DNA from: Oscillospiraceae bacterium
GTDB taxonomy: Bacteria; Bacillota; Clostridia; Oscillospirales; CAG-272
Length of the DNA stretch: 25,442 nucleotides
Assembly: GCA_015065045.1 (NCBI GenBank)
Contig: SVRB01000009.1
Span: 1-25,442, forward strand
Reading direction: 5' to 3'
Shown: positions 9,428 to 16,630 of the stretch, piece by piece
How the letters are laid out: every line of letters starts with the position of its first letter
How positions within the stretch are numbered: position 1 is the first letter of the stretch
The notes under the pieces: generated by a model
Database searches by the model: none
Told to the model about the DNA's origin: nothing
Seen by the model: the letters and a program-made list of their open reading frames with translations, nothing else
Program-made: the position numbers and the translations under genes

Positions 9428-10504
9428 TCAGAAGTTATAGTCGGGCTTAACGGGCTTGCAAGTCTTTGCTGATTCGACGATAGCAAAGCAAGCTGCAACT
9501 GTCTTAGCGCCTTCGTAAACTGTTGTGCCCACAGGCTTATCGTTAAGAACGATATCAGCGAATTCTTCGAATTCAGCAGCAGCGTTGTGGTTGTTAATAG
9601 CGATAGGATGTTTAACAGCAATTTCGGAGTTCATCTTATTGGGCATAAGAGCTCCTTCTGTTGTGTTTGCGATATCTTCACGGAATACAGTCATCTGTGA
9701 AGTCTTGTTATCAACAATGATAGTACCCTTTGTACCGTAGAATACTGAACGCATTGTGTAGTTTCTCTTACAAGCAACAGAAACGAACACCTTACCCATA
9801 ACGCCGTTCGGGAACTTCATGATAGCGATATGTGTATCGTCGTAGGGCATATCTGTAAATACTTTCTTTGATGAGTAAGCTCTAACTTCTTCGGGGTCTT
9901 CGCCAACTATCCAACGGAGGAAGTCAACAGCGTGGCAACCGCCGCCAACAACACCGTTTCTTTCGGGGTTGCTTCTCCATCTTGCAGGATCTGCTTTCCA
10001 GTCTTCGCAAGCTTCGAGAATCTTTTCATAGTTGTGTGCGTATTCTGTTTCTACGAATACGAGTTCACCGATCTCACCGCGTTCGATCATTTCCTTAGCA
10101 GCTTTAAAGCCGGGAGTATAACGGCAGATCTGTCCAACCATAAACTTTTTGTCTGATTTCTTTGTTGCATCTGCAATAGCCTGAATATCTTCTCTGTTAA
10201 GAGCCAAGGGCTTTTCGCAAAGAACGTGTTTTCCTGCTTCGAGGGCTGCAACAGCCATTTCTCTATGAAGGTGGTCGGGAGTAACGATAATTACCGCATC
10301 AATGTCAGGCTGAGCAAGGAGTTCACGATAGTCCTGATATACACGGTCAACGCCTCTTCTTTCTGCAACGGTTTTTGCTTTTTCAAGGTCGATATCGCAT
10401 ACTGCAACAAGCTTAGCCTGAGGGTGAGCAATAACGCCCTTCATATGTCCTTCAGCCATACCGCTACAGGAAATAACGCCCACATTAAGAATCTTTTTTT
10501 CCAT
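9428..10504 (-). CDS. Gfo/Idh/MocA family oxidoreductase, copy 2
   Basis: This 358-residue paralogue is the first gene of the pair. I chose the ATG at 10504 (MEKKILNVGV) over an in-frame ATG 18 bases upstream, because the upstream ATG overlaps the GGAAGGAAA ribosome site that serves the inner start, and the protein then aligns end to end with copy 1. Motifs are the Rossmann start VGVISCSGMAEGH, CEKPLAL near 96-102, and GGGCHAVDFLRW (187-198; H191, D194). It differs from copy 1 by a short insertion of about seven residues around 164-182, just before the catalytic motif, so the two may act on different substrates or form a mixed oligomer. The reaction and substrate are unknown. Confidence 0.88.
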   Translation of the reverse strand: MEKKILNVGVISCSGMAEGHMKGVIAHPQAKLVAVCDIDLEKAKTVAERRGVDRVYQDYRELLAQPDIDAVIIVTPDHLHREMAVAALEAGKHVLCEKPLALNREDIQAIADATKKSDKKFMVGQICRYTPGFKAAKEMIERGEIGELVFVETEYAHNYEKILEACEDWKADPARWRSNPERNGVVGGGCHAVDFLRWIVGEDPEEVRAYSSKKVFTDMPYDDTHIAIMKFPNGVMGKVFVSVACKRNYTMRSVFYGTKGTIIVDNKTSQMTVFREDIANTTEGALMPNKMNSEIAVKHPIAINNHNAAAEFEEFADIVLNDKPVGTTVYEGAKTVAACFAIVESAKTCKPVKPDYNF

Positions 10505-10552
10505 TATAACATTTCCTTCCATATCAAAGATAAAATAAATTATGGTTACCTT

Positions 10553-10581
10553 ATTTTAACAAATATTTATACTAAAGTCAA
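10553..10581 (-). promoter_or_regulatory. Sigma-A promoter of the oxidoreductase pair
   Basis: On the minus strand TTGACT (10576-10581) and TAAAAT (10553-10558) are 17 bases apart. A GGTAACC palindrome lies just below the -10 box, close to the expected start site, and could be an operator half or chance. The promoter sits between the hprK terminator and the first oxidoreductase gene. Confidence 0.75.
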
Positions 10582-10604
10582 TACTATTACCTCGTTTAAT
10601 TTAA

Positions 10605-10638
10605 CAAAAAACACCTCTTTTACGGACTAAAAGAGGTG
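10605..10638 (-). terminator. Intrinsic terminator of hprK
   Basis: On the minus strand, CACCTCTTTTA (10628-10638 read in reverse) pairs perfectly with TAAAAGAGGTG (10612-10622), an 11-bp stem with a five-base loop, followed by a run of six or seven Ts. It lies 9 bases past the hprK stop codon. Confidence 0.92.
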
Positions 10639-10647
10639 AATTTATTT

Positions 10648-11577
10648 TTATTCGGGAATACCCATATCCATAAGGCGTTTATTGAACTCCTCAGCAGTGT
10701 TATATCCCATCTTTTTCTGGTGATTATTCATAGCTGCAATTTCAAGAATAATAGCAAGGTTACGTCCCGGATTAACGGGAATTGTTGTTGTGGGAACCTT
10801 TATGCCCATAATATCCGTATATTCGGCTTCAAGTCCGAATCTGTCGTACATTTTGCCGTCAACCCAGTGTTCAAGGTTTATAATCATATCAATTTTTTCG
10901 GTTTCCTTAACAGCGCCCATACCGAATATTCTTCGAACGTCAACAACGCCGATACCGCGAAGTTCTGCGTAATGTCTGATAATATCCGGAGCAGATCCGA
11001 CAAGGGTTTTAGAAGATACTTTCTTAATATCAACAGCATCGTCTGCAATAAGGCGGTGGCCTCTTTTTACAAGTTCTATTGCTGTTTCACTTTTACCGAC
11101 TCCGCTATCGCCTATAATAAGCATACCCTCGCCGTAAACTTCAACAAGCACACCGTGTCTTGTGATACGAGGAGCCAGACTTACTTTTAGTGATGATATA
11201 ATATTTGCAGTAAACTCGGACGTTCTCCAATCCGTACGGAGAAGGGGAACATCGTGTTTTTTTGCCATTTGTATCATTTCGTCGTTAATCTCAAGATTAG
11301 TAGTAACAACGATTGCTACGGGCTTGTGTTCAAAAAAAGCATTAAGTTTTTCAAGACGTTCTTCGTGCGAAAAATCCTCAAGATAGCCGTATTCCGTCTT
11401 ACCTAAAATTTGAATACGCAACGGGTCAAAATAGCCGAAATAACCGGTAAGCGGAAGACCGGGACGGCTTATGTCAGAAGATTCAACGAGGACTTTTCTG
11501 TCTTCGGGGATATATAATGTCTCAAGCTGAAATTCTTCAATAATTCTATTGAGCGAAACGGAATATTTTTCTGCCAT
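10648..11577 (-). CDS. hprK: HPr kinase/phosphorylase
   Basis: This 309-residue bifunctional enzyme phosphorylates or dephosphorylates Ser46 of HPr, the signal for carbon catabolite control in Firmicutes. The N-terminal domain covers 1-130. The catalytic domain has H141 (TRHGV), Walker A GDSGVGKS (156-163), the acidic pair D179-D180 (LIADDAV), and the HprK signature ELRGIGVVDVRRIFG (205-219). Length and motifs are standard. The start follows AAAGGAG. The gene has its own promoter and terminator and so seems monocistronic, although in many Firmicutes hprK is joined to lgt or to whiA/rapZ-type genes. The C-terminus (YNTAEEFNKRLMDMG) is normal. Confidence 0.96.
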   Translation of the reverse strand: MAEKYSVSLNRIIEEFQLETLYIPEDRKVLVESSDISRPGLPLTGYFGYFDPLRIQILGKTEYGYLEDFSHEERLEKLNAFFEHKPVAIVVTTNLEINDEMIQMAKKHDVPLLRTDWRTSEFTANIISSLKVSLAPRITRHGVLVEVYGEGMLIIGDSGVGKSETAIELVKRGHRLIADDAVDIKKVSSKTLVGSAPDIIRHYAELRGIGVVDVRRIFGMGAVKETEKIDMIINLEHWVDGKMYDRFGLEAEYTDIMGIKVPTTTIPVNPGRNLAIILEIAAMNNHQKKMGYNTAEEFNKRLMDMGIPE

Positions 11578-11614
11578 AATTTTTAACTCCTTTGCCTATA
11601 AAAACTACAGATTT

Positions 11615-11643
11615 ATTTTACCATTCAACAATAAATATGTCAA
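11615..11643 (-). promoter_or_regulatory. Consensus sigma-A promoter of hprK
   Basis: On the minus strand TTGACA (11638-11643) and TAAAAT (11615-11620) are 17 bases apart. The -35 box begins on the base right after the hairpin that follows citrate synthase, so terminator and promoter abut. Confidence 0.8.
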
Positions 11644-11674
11644 TACCGAGAGAAAACATAGTCTTCTCTCGGTA
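11644..11674 (-). terminator. Hairpin after citrate synthase
   Basis: TACCGAGAGAA (11644-11654) and TTCTCTCGGTA (11664-11674) form a perfect 11-bp stem with a nine-base loop, 7 bases past the citrate synthase stop. On the minus strand it is followed by the hprK -35 box and not by a T run, so it may act more as a 3' end stabiliser or partial terminator. Confidence 0.6.
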
Positions 11675-11680
11675 CACAAA

Positions 11681-13030
11681 TTATCTGTCGGTCATTTTTA
11701 CGTAAGAAACGGGATCGTTTACGGCAAGATATGCAGGGCGTATGATTCTTGCATTCGTACTTATTTCTTCTATTCTATGAGCGCTCCAACCGGCTATTCT
11801 TGCAGTGGCAAAAATGGGGGCGATAAGCTCATCGGGAATACCGAGAATCTTGTATACGATTCCTGAATAAAGATCAACGTTCGCGCACATTTTTTTCTTG
11901 TTTCCCTTTATTTTTTCAAATATCTCGGGTGTAACTCTTTCTACCGTTTCAGCAAGATCAAGCAGCTCTCCGAAACCGTTTTTATGCGCAAGTGTTCCTG
12001 CTTGCTTCTTTAATAAAACTGCACGCGGATCGCTGAGTGTATAAACGGCATGGCCTATTCCGTATACAAGTCCCGAACCGTCGCCTGCCTCTTTTTTTAT
12101 TATTTTTGTTATGTAATCGGCAACCTCACCCTCGTTGTAAACGCTTGAAACGTGATTTTTTATATCCTCAAGCATAGCGGCGGATTTTATTGTAGCTCCA
12201 CCATGTCGAGGCCCTTTCAAGCTGCCTACTGCAGCAGCTATAGCTGAATACGTATCAGTTCCCGTTGATGCAGAGGAACGGCAGGTAAACGTCGAATTAT
12301 TACCTCCTCCGTGCTCGGCATGAACGGTAAGGCATAGGTCAAGCAGCTTTGCCTCATCTGTGGTAAATTGTTTGTCTTTTCGTAATGTACAAAGTATACT
12401 TTCAGCTGTTGAGTGGTTGTCTCCGGGGAAGTGTAAGTATAAGCTTTCTCTGTCAAAGAAGTGCTTTTTTGCCTGATAAGCATAAGTAAGGAGCATAGGG
12501 AAGCGCGCGATCAGTTCAATGCACTGTCGTATTATATTTTCGAGCGAAGTATCGTCGGGATTATCGTCAAAAGCGTAAAGCGCAAGAGTGGAACGCGCAA
12601 TAACGTTCATTATATTTTTACTAGGACACTTAAGAATCATATCCTCTGTAAAATGGTCGGGAAGAAAACGCAAAAGTGATAGCATATTTGTATAAATATC
12701 AAGCTGCTCTTTGGTTGGCAGCTGTCCAAACAGAAGCAGATATGATATTTCCTCAAATCCATATCTGTCTTCAGATTGATATCCGTCGACAAGGTCGTAT
12801 AAGTCGTACCCTCTGTAATATAATCTTCCGTCTATTGGAGAATATCTGCCGTTGTGCATAGAATATCCCACAACGTCACCTACAAGCGTGAGACCTGTTA
12901 ATACGCCCGTTCCGTCTGCGTTTCGAAGACCGCGCTTTACGTTTTGAGTTTCGTAGAGCTCAAGGTCTATTTTGTTATTCTGTTTATATTCGTTACAAAG
13001 CTGGTTTAAGAAATTTTGTCTTTGGTTCAT
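11681..13030 (-). CDS. gltA: Citrate synthase
   Basis: This 449-residue enzyme condenses oxaloacetate and acetyl-CoA to citrate, the entry step of the TCA branch leading to 2-oxoglutarate and glutamate. The catalytic triad is visible as H276 (GPRHGGA), H327 (GIGHAVYTLSDPR) and D386 (CANVDLYSG). VHAEHGGGNNSTF (236-248) and GWSAHRIEE (414-422) are the other conserved blocks. It is about 60-70 residues longer than the compact Bacillus enzymes, owing to an N-terminal extension and insertions. A 2-methylcitrate synthase activity cannot be excluded from sequence. The start follows GAGGAG. Only 22 bases lie between it and the upstream terminator, and no convincing promoter fits there, so it may depend on read-through from the kinase/PDZ operon. 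Confidence 0.92.
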   Translation of the reverse strand: MNQRQNFLNQLCNEYKQNNKIDLELYETQNVKRGLRNADGTGVLTGLTLVGDVVGYSMHNGRYSPIDGRLYYRGYDLYDLVDGYQSEDRYGFEEISYLLLFGQLPTKEQLDIYTNMLSLLRFLPDHFTEDMILKCPSKNIMNVIARSTLALYAFDDNPDDTSLENIIRQCIELIARFPMLLTYAYQAKKHFFDRESLYLHFPGDNHSTAESILCTLRKDKQFTTDEAKLLDLCLTVHAEHGGGNNSTFTCRSSASTGTDTYSAIAAAVGSLKGPRHGGATIKSAAMLEDIKNHVSSVYNEGEVADYITKIIKKEAGDGSGLVYGIGHAVYTLSDPRAVLLKKQAGTLAHKNGFGELLDLAETVERVTPEIFEKIKGNKKKMCANVDLYSGIVYKILGIPDELIAPIFATARIAGWSAHRIEEISTNARIIRPAYLAVNDPVSYVKMTDR

Positions 13031-13051
13031 AATAATATCTCCTCTAAAAGT

Positions 13052-13085
13052 TAAAAAAAGTACCGTAACAATATTACGGTACTTT
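13052..13085 (-). terminator. Intrinsic terminator after the PDZ protein gene
   Basis: On the minus strand AAAGTACCGTAA (13074-13085 in reverse) pairs perfectly with TTACGGTACTTT (13057-13068), a 12-bp stem with a five-base loop, followed by a run of seven Ts. It lies between the PDZ protein gene and citrate synthase, 22 bases before the latter's start codon. Confidence 0.88.
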
Positions 13086-13123
13086 ACGTATTTATATTGT
13101 CGTTTTTGGTCGGCAACGTATTA

Positions 13124-13681
13124 TTATTGCTGCTCCTGAGGATTGATAATGGTGTACCCACCGTTTCTGTAGACCTTATACGCAACCACGTATCCGTCTG
13201 TAGCAATGGATTGCTTAACAGCCATGTCCATATCATCAATGTTTGTAACGTCAATTCCGGACACTTCAACGATTATATCGTTTACCTGCAGTCCTGAAAA
13301 GTTGGAGTTTTGTGATTCAAAATCGATGATTCGTACACCTACGGGGATATTGAAAAGATCGGATAATTCGTTTGTAACGTTTTCGACCTTTACAACCTCG
13401 TTGTTGTCATAGTTTGTTCGGATCGTCTTTATATTTGCGCCCGTATCTACGGTTTCGGCAGATGGCATAAAGAATGCTGTCTTGATCGAGTGCACAAATA
13501 TTAACGCTGAACCAATCAAAAGAAGCGAGATAAAGAGGTATAAAGTAATTTTGGAAATTCTGAGGTTATTCTTCGGGTTACGGATAGAAGAATATGTGTT
13601 ATAGCTTTCGCTGGTAACGTTACCGTTGATATTTCCGTGCGTGAGCGTGTTTTCAAAAAGCGTGTTGTTGCTTTTATCCAA
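13124..13681 (-). CDS. Membrane-anchored PDZ-domain protein without a protease domain
   Basis: This 185-residue protein has a hydrophilic, Asn/Ser-rich cytoplasmic tail (1-40), one transmembrane helix (about 45-65, LYLFISLLLIGSALIFVHSI), a short linker, and a PDZ-like domain (about 105-178) with the core FSGLQVNDIIVEVSGIDVTN. The layout resembles an HtrA/DegP protein lacking its trypsin-like domain: no His-Asp-Ser triad is present. The start is a TTG at 13681; no ATG fits, and AAGGAGG at 13690-13696 sits 8 bases upstream, which decides it. It lies 123 bases downstream of a histidine kinase in the same direction, suggesting a role in envelope sensing, for example as a binding partner or adaptor. 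That role is inference; PDZ assignment is fairly secure. Confidence 0.75.
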   Translation of the reverse strand: MDKSNNTLFENTLTHGNINGNVTSESYNTYSSIRNPKNNLRISKITLYLFISLLLIGSALIFVHSIKTAFFMPSAETVDTGANIKTIRTNYDNNEVVKVENVTNELSDLFNIPVGVRIIDFESQNSNFSGLQVNDIIVEVSGIDVTNIDDMDMAVKQSIATDGYVVAYKVYRNGGYTIINPQEQQ

Positions 13682-13804
13682 TCAAAATACCTCCTTCTTG
13701 TGTAATTGATATAAGTCCACGCACATATGATAACAAGAAAGTTTTAATAAATAATGAAACTTTTATGTAATTATCGTTATATCTTTGTAAATTACAAGTG
13801 TATT

Positions 13805-15250
13805 TTAGGCTTTTTCGAGTGTAAATACGAATTCGCAGTACTCACCGTAAGCACTTTTTGCCCATATATCCTGACCGTGAGCTTCAATTATCGTTTTGGA
13901 AATATAAAGACCGAGACCTACTCCCGTCTTGTCTAATCCGCGGCTCTTGTCACTCTTGTAAAATCTATCGAATATGAAGGGCAGATCGTCTGAATCAATA
14001 CCTTGACCCTCGTTGTACACTGAAACAAATACCTGTTTTCCTTTTTGTTTGATCGAAATAATATACTTGCCGCCTTCGCGAGAGAATTTAACGGCGTTGT
14101 CGCAGATGTTATACAAGATCTGATGTATAGAGTCCTTGTCCGCTTTTACGGAAATGTTAAAATCATCGCAGTCAAAATCTACGTCAAGCCTCTTTTCGTC
14201 GATCTTCTTTTCAAAGGAAATTACAATTTGTCTTGCCATTTCGCAAATATCAAATTCTGTCATTGTAAGCTTCTTTTCACCTGCTTCAAATTTTGAAATT
14301 TCAAGAAGGGAAGAAACAAGTCTTGACAATCTTTTTACCTCGGTTGCTACAATGCTCAAATAGTAATTGTGCTTTTCGGGGGGGATAGCTCCGGCAAGAA
14401 TACCATCAATAAATCCTGATATTGATGTCATAGGAGTCCTTAAGTCGTGAGAAATGTTTGCGATAAATGAGCTTCTTGTTTTTTCGTAATTTTCGAGATC
14501 CTCAGCCATATTGTTGAATGATTCGGAGAGCTGAGCTATTTCATCGTTTCCGTGAACAGGAACTCTTACTTTGAAGTTTCCTTTAGCAAATTCCTTTGCA
14601 GCTTTGCTGATCTTTTTTAAAGGAGCTGTAATTTTTTCGCTTATGAAGTATACGGTAAGCAATGCAGCAAACATAACCCATAACATAGCTGTTATTACAG
14701 TTCTGATCAGTATTTCCGAGAGTGATGACAGGGAGGATGTTGTGGATATTGCATATATAATACCGCAATTTGTTGATGTTACGTTATTCAACGGTATGGC
14801 GTGATAAACCTGCTTGGATTTAAATAAACCGCCAAAGTTTGATTCGCCGCTTTGTCCTCCTGACTCAAGCGCTTTATCTATATTTTCTTTTGGTATCACA
14901 GCCTTAACGTATTCCGATTCGGTCAGCTTGTCCGTAATCAAAACGTTACCTTCAAGGTCTGTGAGTAGGATCATCAAATCTTTTTCATAAGACGTAAACA
15001 AAGTTAACGTTCTTCTGAGATTTGCGTAATGCTGATATATAAATAACTGCAGATCAAGTGCATCGACTTGGGTCATCTCGTTTTCTAAATATTCTTTTAC
15101 TGTTTTTGAGGCTTCGGTAGTAACAGAAATTCTTTCGTCCTCCGAATATGACTTTATAAGAGATCCTGCTATAAAAGCAAGTATAGCAAAACTTACAATG
15201 ATAATTGTCATAAATGCCGCAATGTATTTTGTGAAAATACTTTTAAACAT
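13805..15250 (-). CDS. HAMP-domain sensor histidine kinase
   Basis: This 481-residue membrane kinase has TM1 (about 10-32), an extracellular sensor region of about 150 residues (PDC/Cache-like by size and position), TM2 (about 183-204), HAMP (205-258), HisKA with phospho-acceptor H268 (ISHDLRTPMTS), and HATPase_c with N-box N381/N385 (YNICDNAVKFS), NEGQGI (413-418), FDRFYKSD, and GVGLGLYIS (443-451). All catalytic residues are present. It follows an OmpR-type regulator gene and precedes the PDZ protein, so the three probably form a signalling unit at the cell envelope. The ligand is unknown. The start follows GAAAGG. It resembles PhoR/WalK/ResE-class kinases but lacks a visible PAS domain. 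Confidence 0.92.
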   Translation of the reverse strand: MFKSIFTKYIAAFMTIIIVSFAILAFIAGSLIKSYSEDERISVTTEASKTVKEYLENEMTQVDALDLQLFIYQHYANLRRTLTLFTSYEKDLMILLTDLEGNVLITDKLTESEYVKAVIPKENIDKALESGGQSGESNFGGLFKSKQVYHAIPLNNVTSTNCGIIYAISTTSSLSSLSEILIRTVITAMLWVMFAALLTVYFISEKITAPLKKISKAAKEFAKGNFKVRVPVHGNDEIAQLSESFNNMAEDLENYEKTRSSFIANISHDLRTPMTSISGFIDGILAGAIPPEKHNYYLSIVATEVKRLSRLVSSLLEISKFEAGEKKLTMTEFDICEMARQIVISFEKKIDEKRLDVDFDCDDFNISVKADKDSIHQILYNICDNAVKFSREGGKYIISIKQKGKQVFVSVYNEGQGIDSDDLPFIFDRFYKSDKSRGLDKTGVGLGLYISKTIIEAHGQDIWAKSAYGEYCEFVFTLEKA

Positions 15251-15270
15251 AAAATCTTACCTTTCAAAAG

Positions 15271-15309
15271 AAACATATCCGCCTGTTTAAAAAATGGGCG
15301 GATATGTTT
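15271..15309 (-). terminator. 13-bp perfect hairpin between response regulator and kinase genes
   Basis: AAACATATCCGCC (15271-15283) and GGCGGATATGTTT (15297-15309) pair perfectly around a 13-base loop. On the minus strand the stem is followed by CTTTTG, only a weak T tract, then the ribosome site of the kinase. It may be an attenuating terminator that makes the kinase less abundant than the regulator, or an RNA-processing or stabilising hairpin. Confidence 0.6.
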
Positions 15310-15330
15310 TTGGCATATTTATTTTTTTAG

Positions 15331-16020
15331 TTACTGAAGGATTTCAAATTTATATCCAACGCCCCATACTGTTTTAAGTATCCATTTGTCAGAAACACCC
15401 TCAAGTTTTTCGCGAAGACGTTTAACGTGGACGTCAACTGTTCTTGAGTCACCAAGATAGTCAAATCCCCAAACCTTGTCAAGAAGCTGATCTCTTGTAA
15501 AAACTCTGTTATAGTTCTGTGCGAGGAAGTAGAACAATTCGAGTTCCTTAGGAGGAATATCAACCGACTTACCCTTGATCTTCAATTCGTACTTCTGGAG
15601 GCTGACTTCAATATTATCAAATTTAATAACTTCTTCTTCGTCTTTTGTATCTTTTGCAGAATATCTTCTGAGAACAGCCTTAACTCTTGCTGAAAGCTCT
15701 TTCATGTCGAAGGGCTTAACGATAAAGTCATCTGCGCCAAGCTCAAGACCGAGTACCTTGTCAAATACATCGCCTTTAGCTGTAATCATAATAACAGGCT
15801 TTGATGACATTTCTCTGATTTCACGGCAAACCTGCCAGCCGTCCTTTTTGGGAAGCATAATATCAAGGAGAACCAAGTCAGGTTCATAAATCTTAAAATA
15901 ATTTATGCCCTTAGAGCCGTCGTTTGCTGTTTTTACTTCATAACCTTCATTTTCAAGATATACACGAAGCATCTCGCATATATTCACATCATCATCAATT
16001 ACAAGAATAGTAGTACTCAT
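15331..16020 (-). CDS. OmpR/PhoB-family response regulator
   Basis: This 229-residue regulator has a receiver domain with acidic pocket D9-D11 (VIDDD), phospho-acceptor D53 (LLDIMLP), T80 (MITAKG) and K102 (VKPFD). A winged-helix DNA-binding domain follows (about 128-227) with PPKELELFYFLAQN and SRTVDVHVKRLREKL. Length is standard. It is first in the operon with the HAMP kinase, which is its presumed phosphodonor. The start follows AAAGGAG. A consensus promoter lies about 75 bases upstream. The target genes cannot be read from the sequence. Confidence 0.94.
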   Translation of the reverse strand: MSTTILVIDDDVNICEMLRVYLENEGYEVKTANDGSKGINYFKIYEPDLVLLDIMLPKKDGWQVCREIREMSSKPVIMITAKGDVFDKVLGLELGADDFIVKPFDMKELSARVKAVLRRYSAKDTKDEEEVIKFDNIEVSLQKYELKIKGKSVDIPPKELELFYFLAQNYNRVFTRDQLLDKVWGFDYLGDSRTVDVHVKRLREKLEGVSDKWILKTVWGVGYKFEILQ

Positions 16021-16092
16021 TTTTTTACTCCTTTGATAGCAATCTGCTAATTTTTTTGAAATATTAAGATTGTTACAAATTTAACATAATTC

Positions 16093-16121
16093 ATAATACC
16101 ACACCATAGTATATTTGTCAA
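16093..16121 (-). promoter_or_regulatory. Consensus sigma-A promoter of the two-component operon
   Basis: On the minus strand TTGACA (16116-16121) and TATTAT (16093-16098) are 17 bases apart, about 73 bases before the response regulator start codon. Its -35 box lies back to back with the -35 box of a divergent plus-strand promoter. Confidence 0.82.
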
Positions 16122-16126
16122 TAGAA

Positions 16127-16156
16127 TTGACATATATTTGGCATATTTTATAGAAT
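16127..16156 (+). promoter_or_regulatory. Divergent sigma-A promoter candidate
   Basis: TTGACA (16127-16132) and TAGAAT (16151-16156) are 18 bases apart. The -35 is perfect and the -10 has one mismatch. Transcription would start near 16163, just ahead of a 10-bp hairpin and the TTG-start mini-ORF. Confidence 0.55.
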
Positions 16157-16174
16157 AATGTAAAAAATAATTTG

Positions 16175-16209
16175 TGAGGGACTCCTTGCAGAAAGAAAAG
16201 AGTCCCTCA
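16175..16209 (+). other. Hairpin in the divergent leader
   Basis: TGAGGGACTC (16175-16184) pairs perfectly with GAGTCCCTCA (16200-16209) around a 15-base purine-rich loop. No T run follows on the plus strand, so it is not a typical terminator for that direction. It lies at the 5' end of the predicted divergent transcript and could protect or regulate it. Confidence 0.55.
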
Positions 16210-16254
16210 AGGGAATAAATATAAATTTACCCCAAGTTATGAAAGGAGAACTTG

Positions 16255-16389
16255 TTGTCAAATAAAAAACTACTAATGGTCATCTGCCTTAATTTTTGGG
16301 AGTGTTCTTTATTTATTCTTTTCTGGTTATTATTTTGTAAAATAATTATACACAATTTGTTCACAAAAAGCAACTCTCTATTTTACTAA
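16255..16389 (+). CDS. Possible small hydrophobic membrane peptide (TTG start)
   Basis: A 44-codon reading frame starts at TTG (16255), six bases after AAAGGAG (16242-16248), and ends at TAA 16387-16389. Its translation begins MSNKKLLMVICLNFWECS and continues with FILFWLLFCKIII, one hydrophobic stretch of about 25 residues with Lys residues on the N-terminal side and a short polar tail. An alternative TTG is one codon upstream. The ribosome site sits in the loop of a small hairpin, CAAGTT (16233-16238) with AACTTG (16249-16254). I recognise no family, and AT-rich DNA gives hydrophobic frames by chance, so this is speculative. The promoter and good ribosome site are the support. Confidence 0.3.
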   Translation: MSNKKLLMVICLNFWECSLFILFWLLFCKIIIHNLFTKSNSLFY

Positions 16390-16565
16390 AATTTAATACA
16401 GAAATTTGTGTAATATTAATAACTTTTCGAGGATTTATGTTAAAAAAATATACAGATGATGTGTAATTCGTGTTAAAACGACTTTTTGCATTTGCAAAAA
16501 TATAAATATATCGACATAATGTTATAACTAATTTAATAAAGATAGTAAAAAATTTTATTAAACAC

Positions 16566-16594
16566 TTGATATAAAAAGGAAATAGTTATATAAT
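16566..16594 (+). promoter_or_regulatory. Sigma-A promoter of ychF
   Basis: TTGATA (16566-16571) and TATAAT (16589-16594) are 17 bases apart and lie 37 bases ahead of the ychF start codon. Confidence 0.82.
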
Positions 16595-16630
16595 AGTGGA
16601 GAAGATTTAGAAGAAAACGGAGAAATATAA

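Larger units (their letters stand above)
16021..16630. other. 610-base AT-rich intergenic region between response regulator and ychF
   Basis: It holds the response-regulator promoter (16093-16121, minus), a divergent plus-strand promoter candidate (16127-16156), a 10-bp hairpin, a possible TTG-start mini-ORF to 16389, and the ychF promoter (16566-16594). From about 16390 to 16565 I see only AT-rich sequence with one short palindrome, TTTTTGCATTTGCAAAAA at 16484-16501, and no convincing gene. Confidence 0.7.

Noticed and set aside
10636..11190. 184-codon plus-strand frame over hprK
   Set aside because: It is antisense to a complete, motif-bearing hprK, begins next to its terminator, and shows no recognisable domain.
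16484..16501. TTTTTGCATTTGCAAAAA palindrome as a terminator or operator
   Set aside because: The stem is AT-rich with almost no loop, no T run follows outside the stem, and no gene boundary is nearby.
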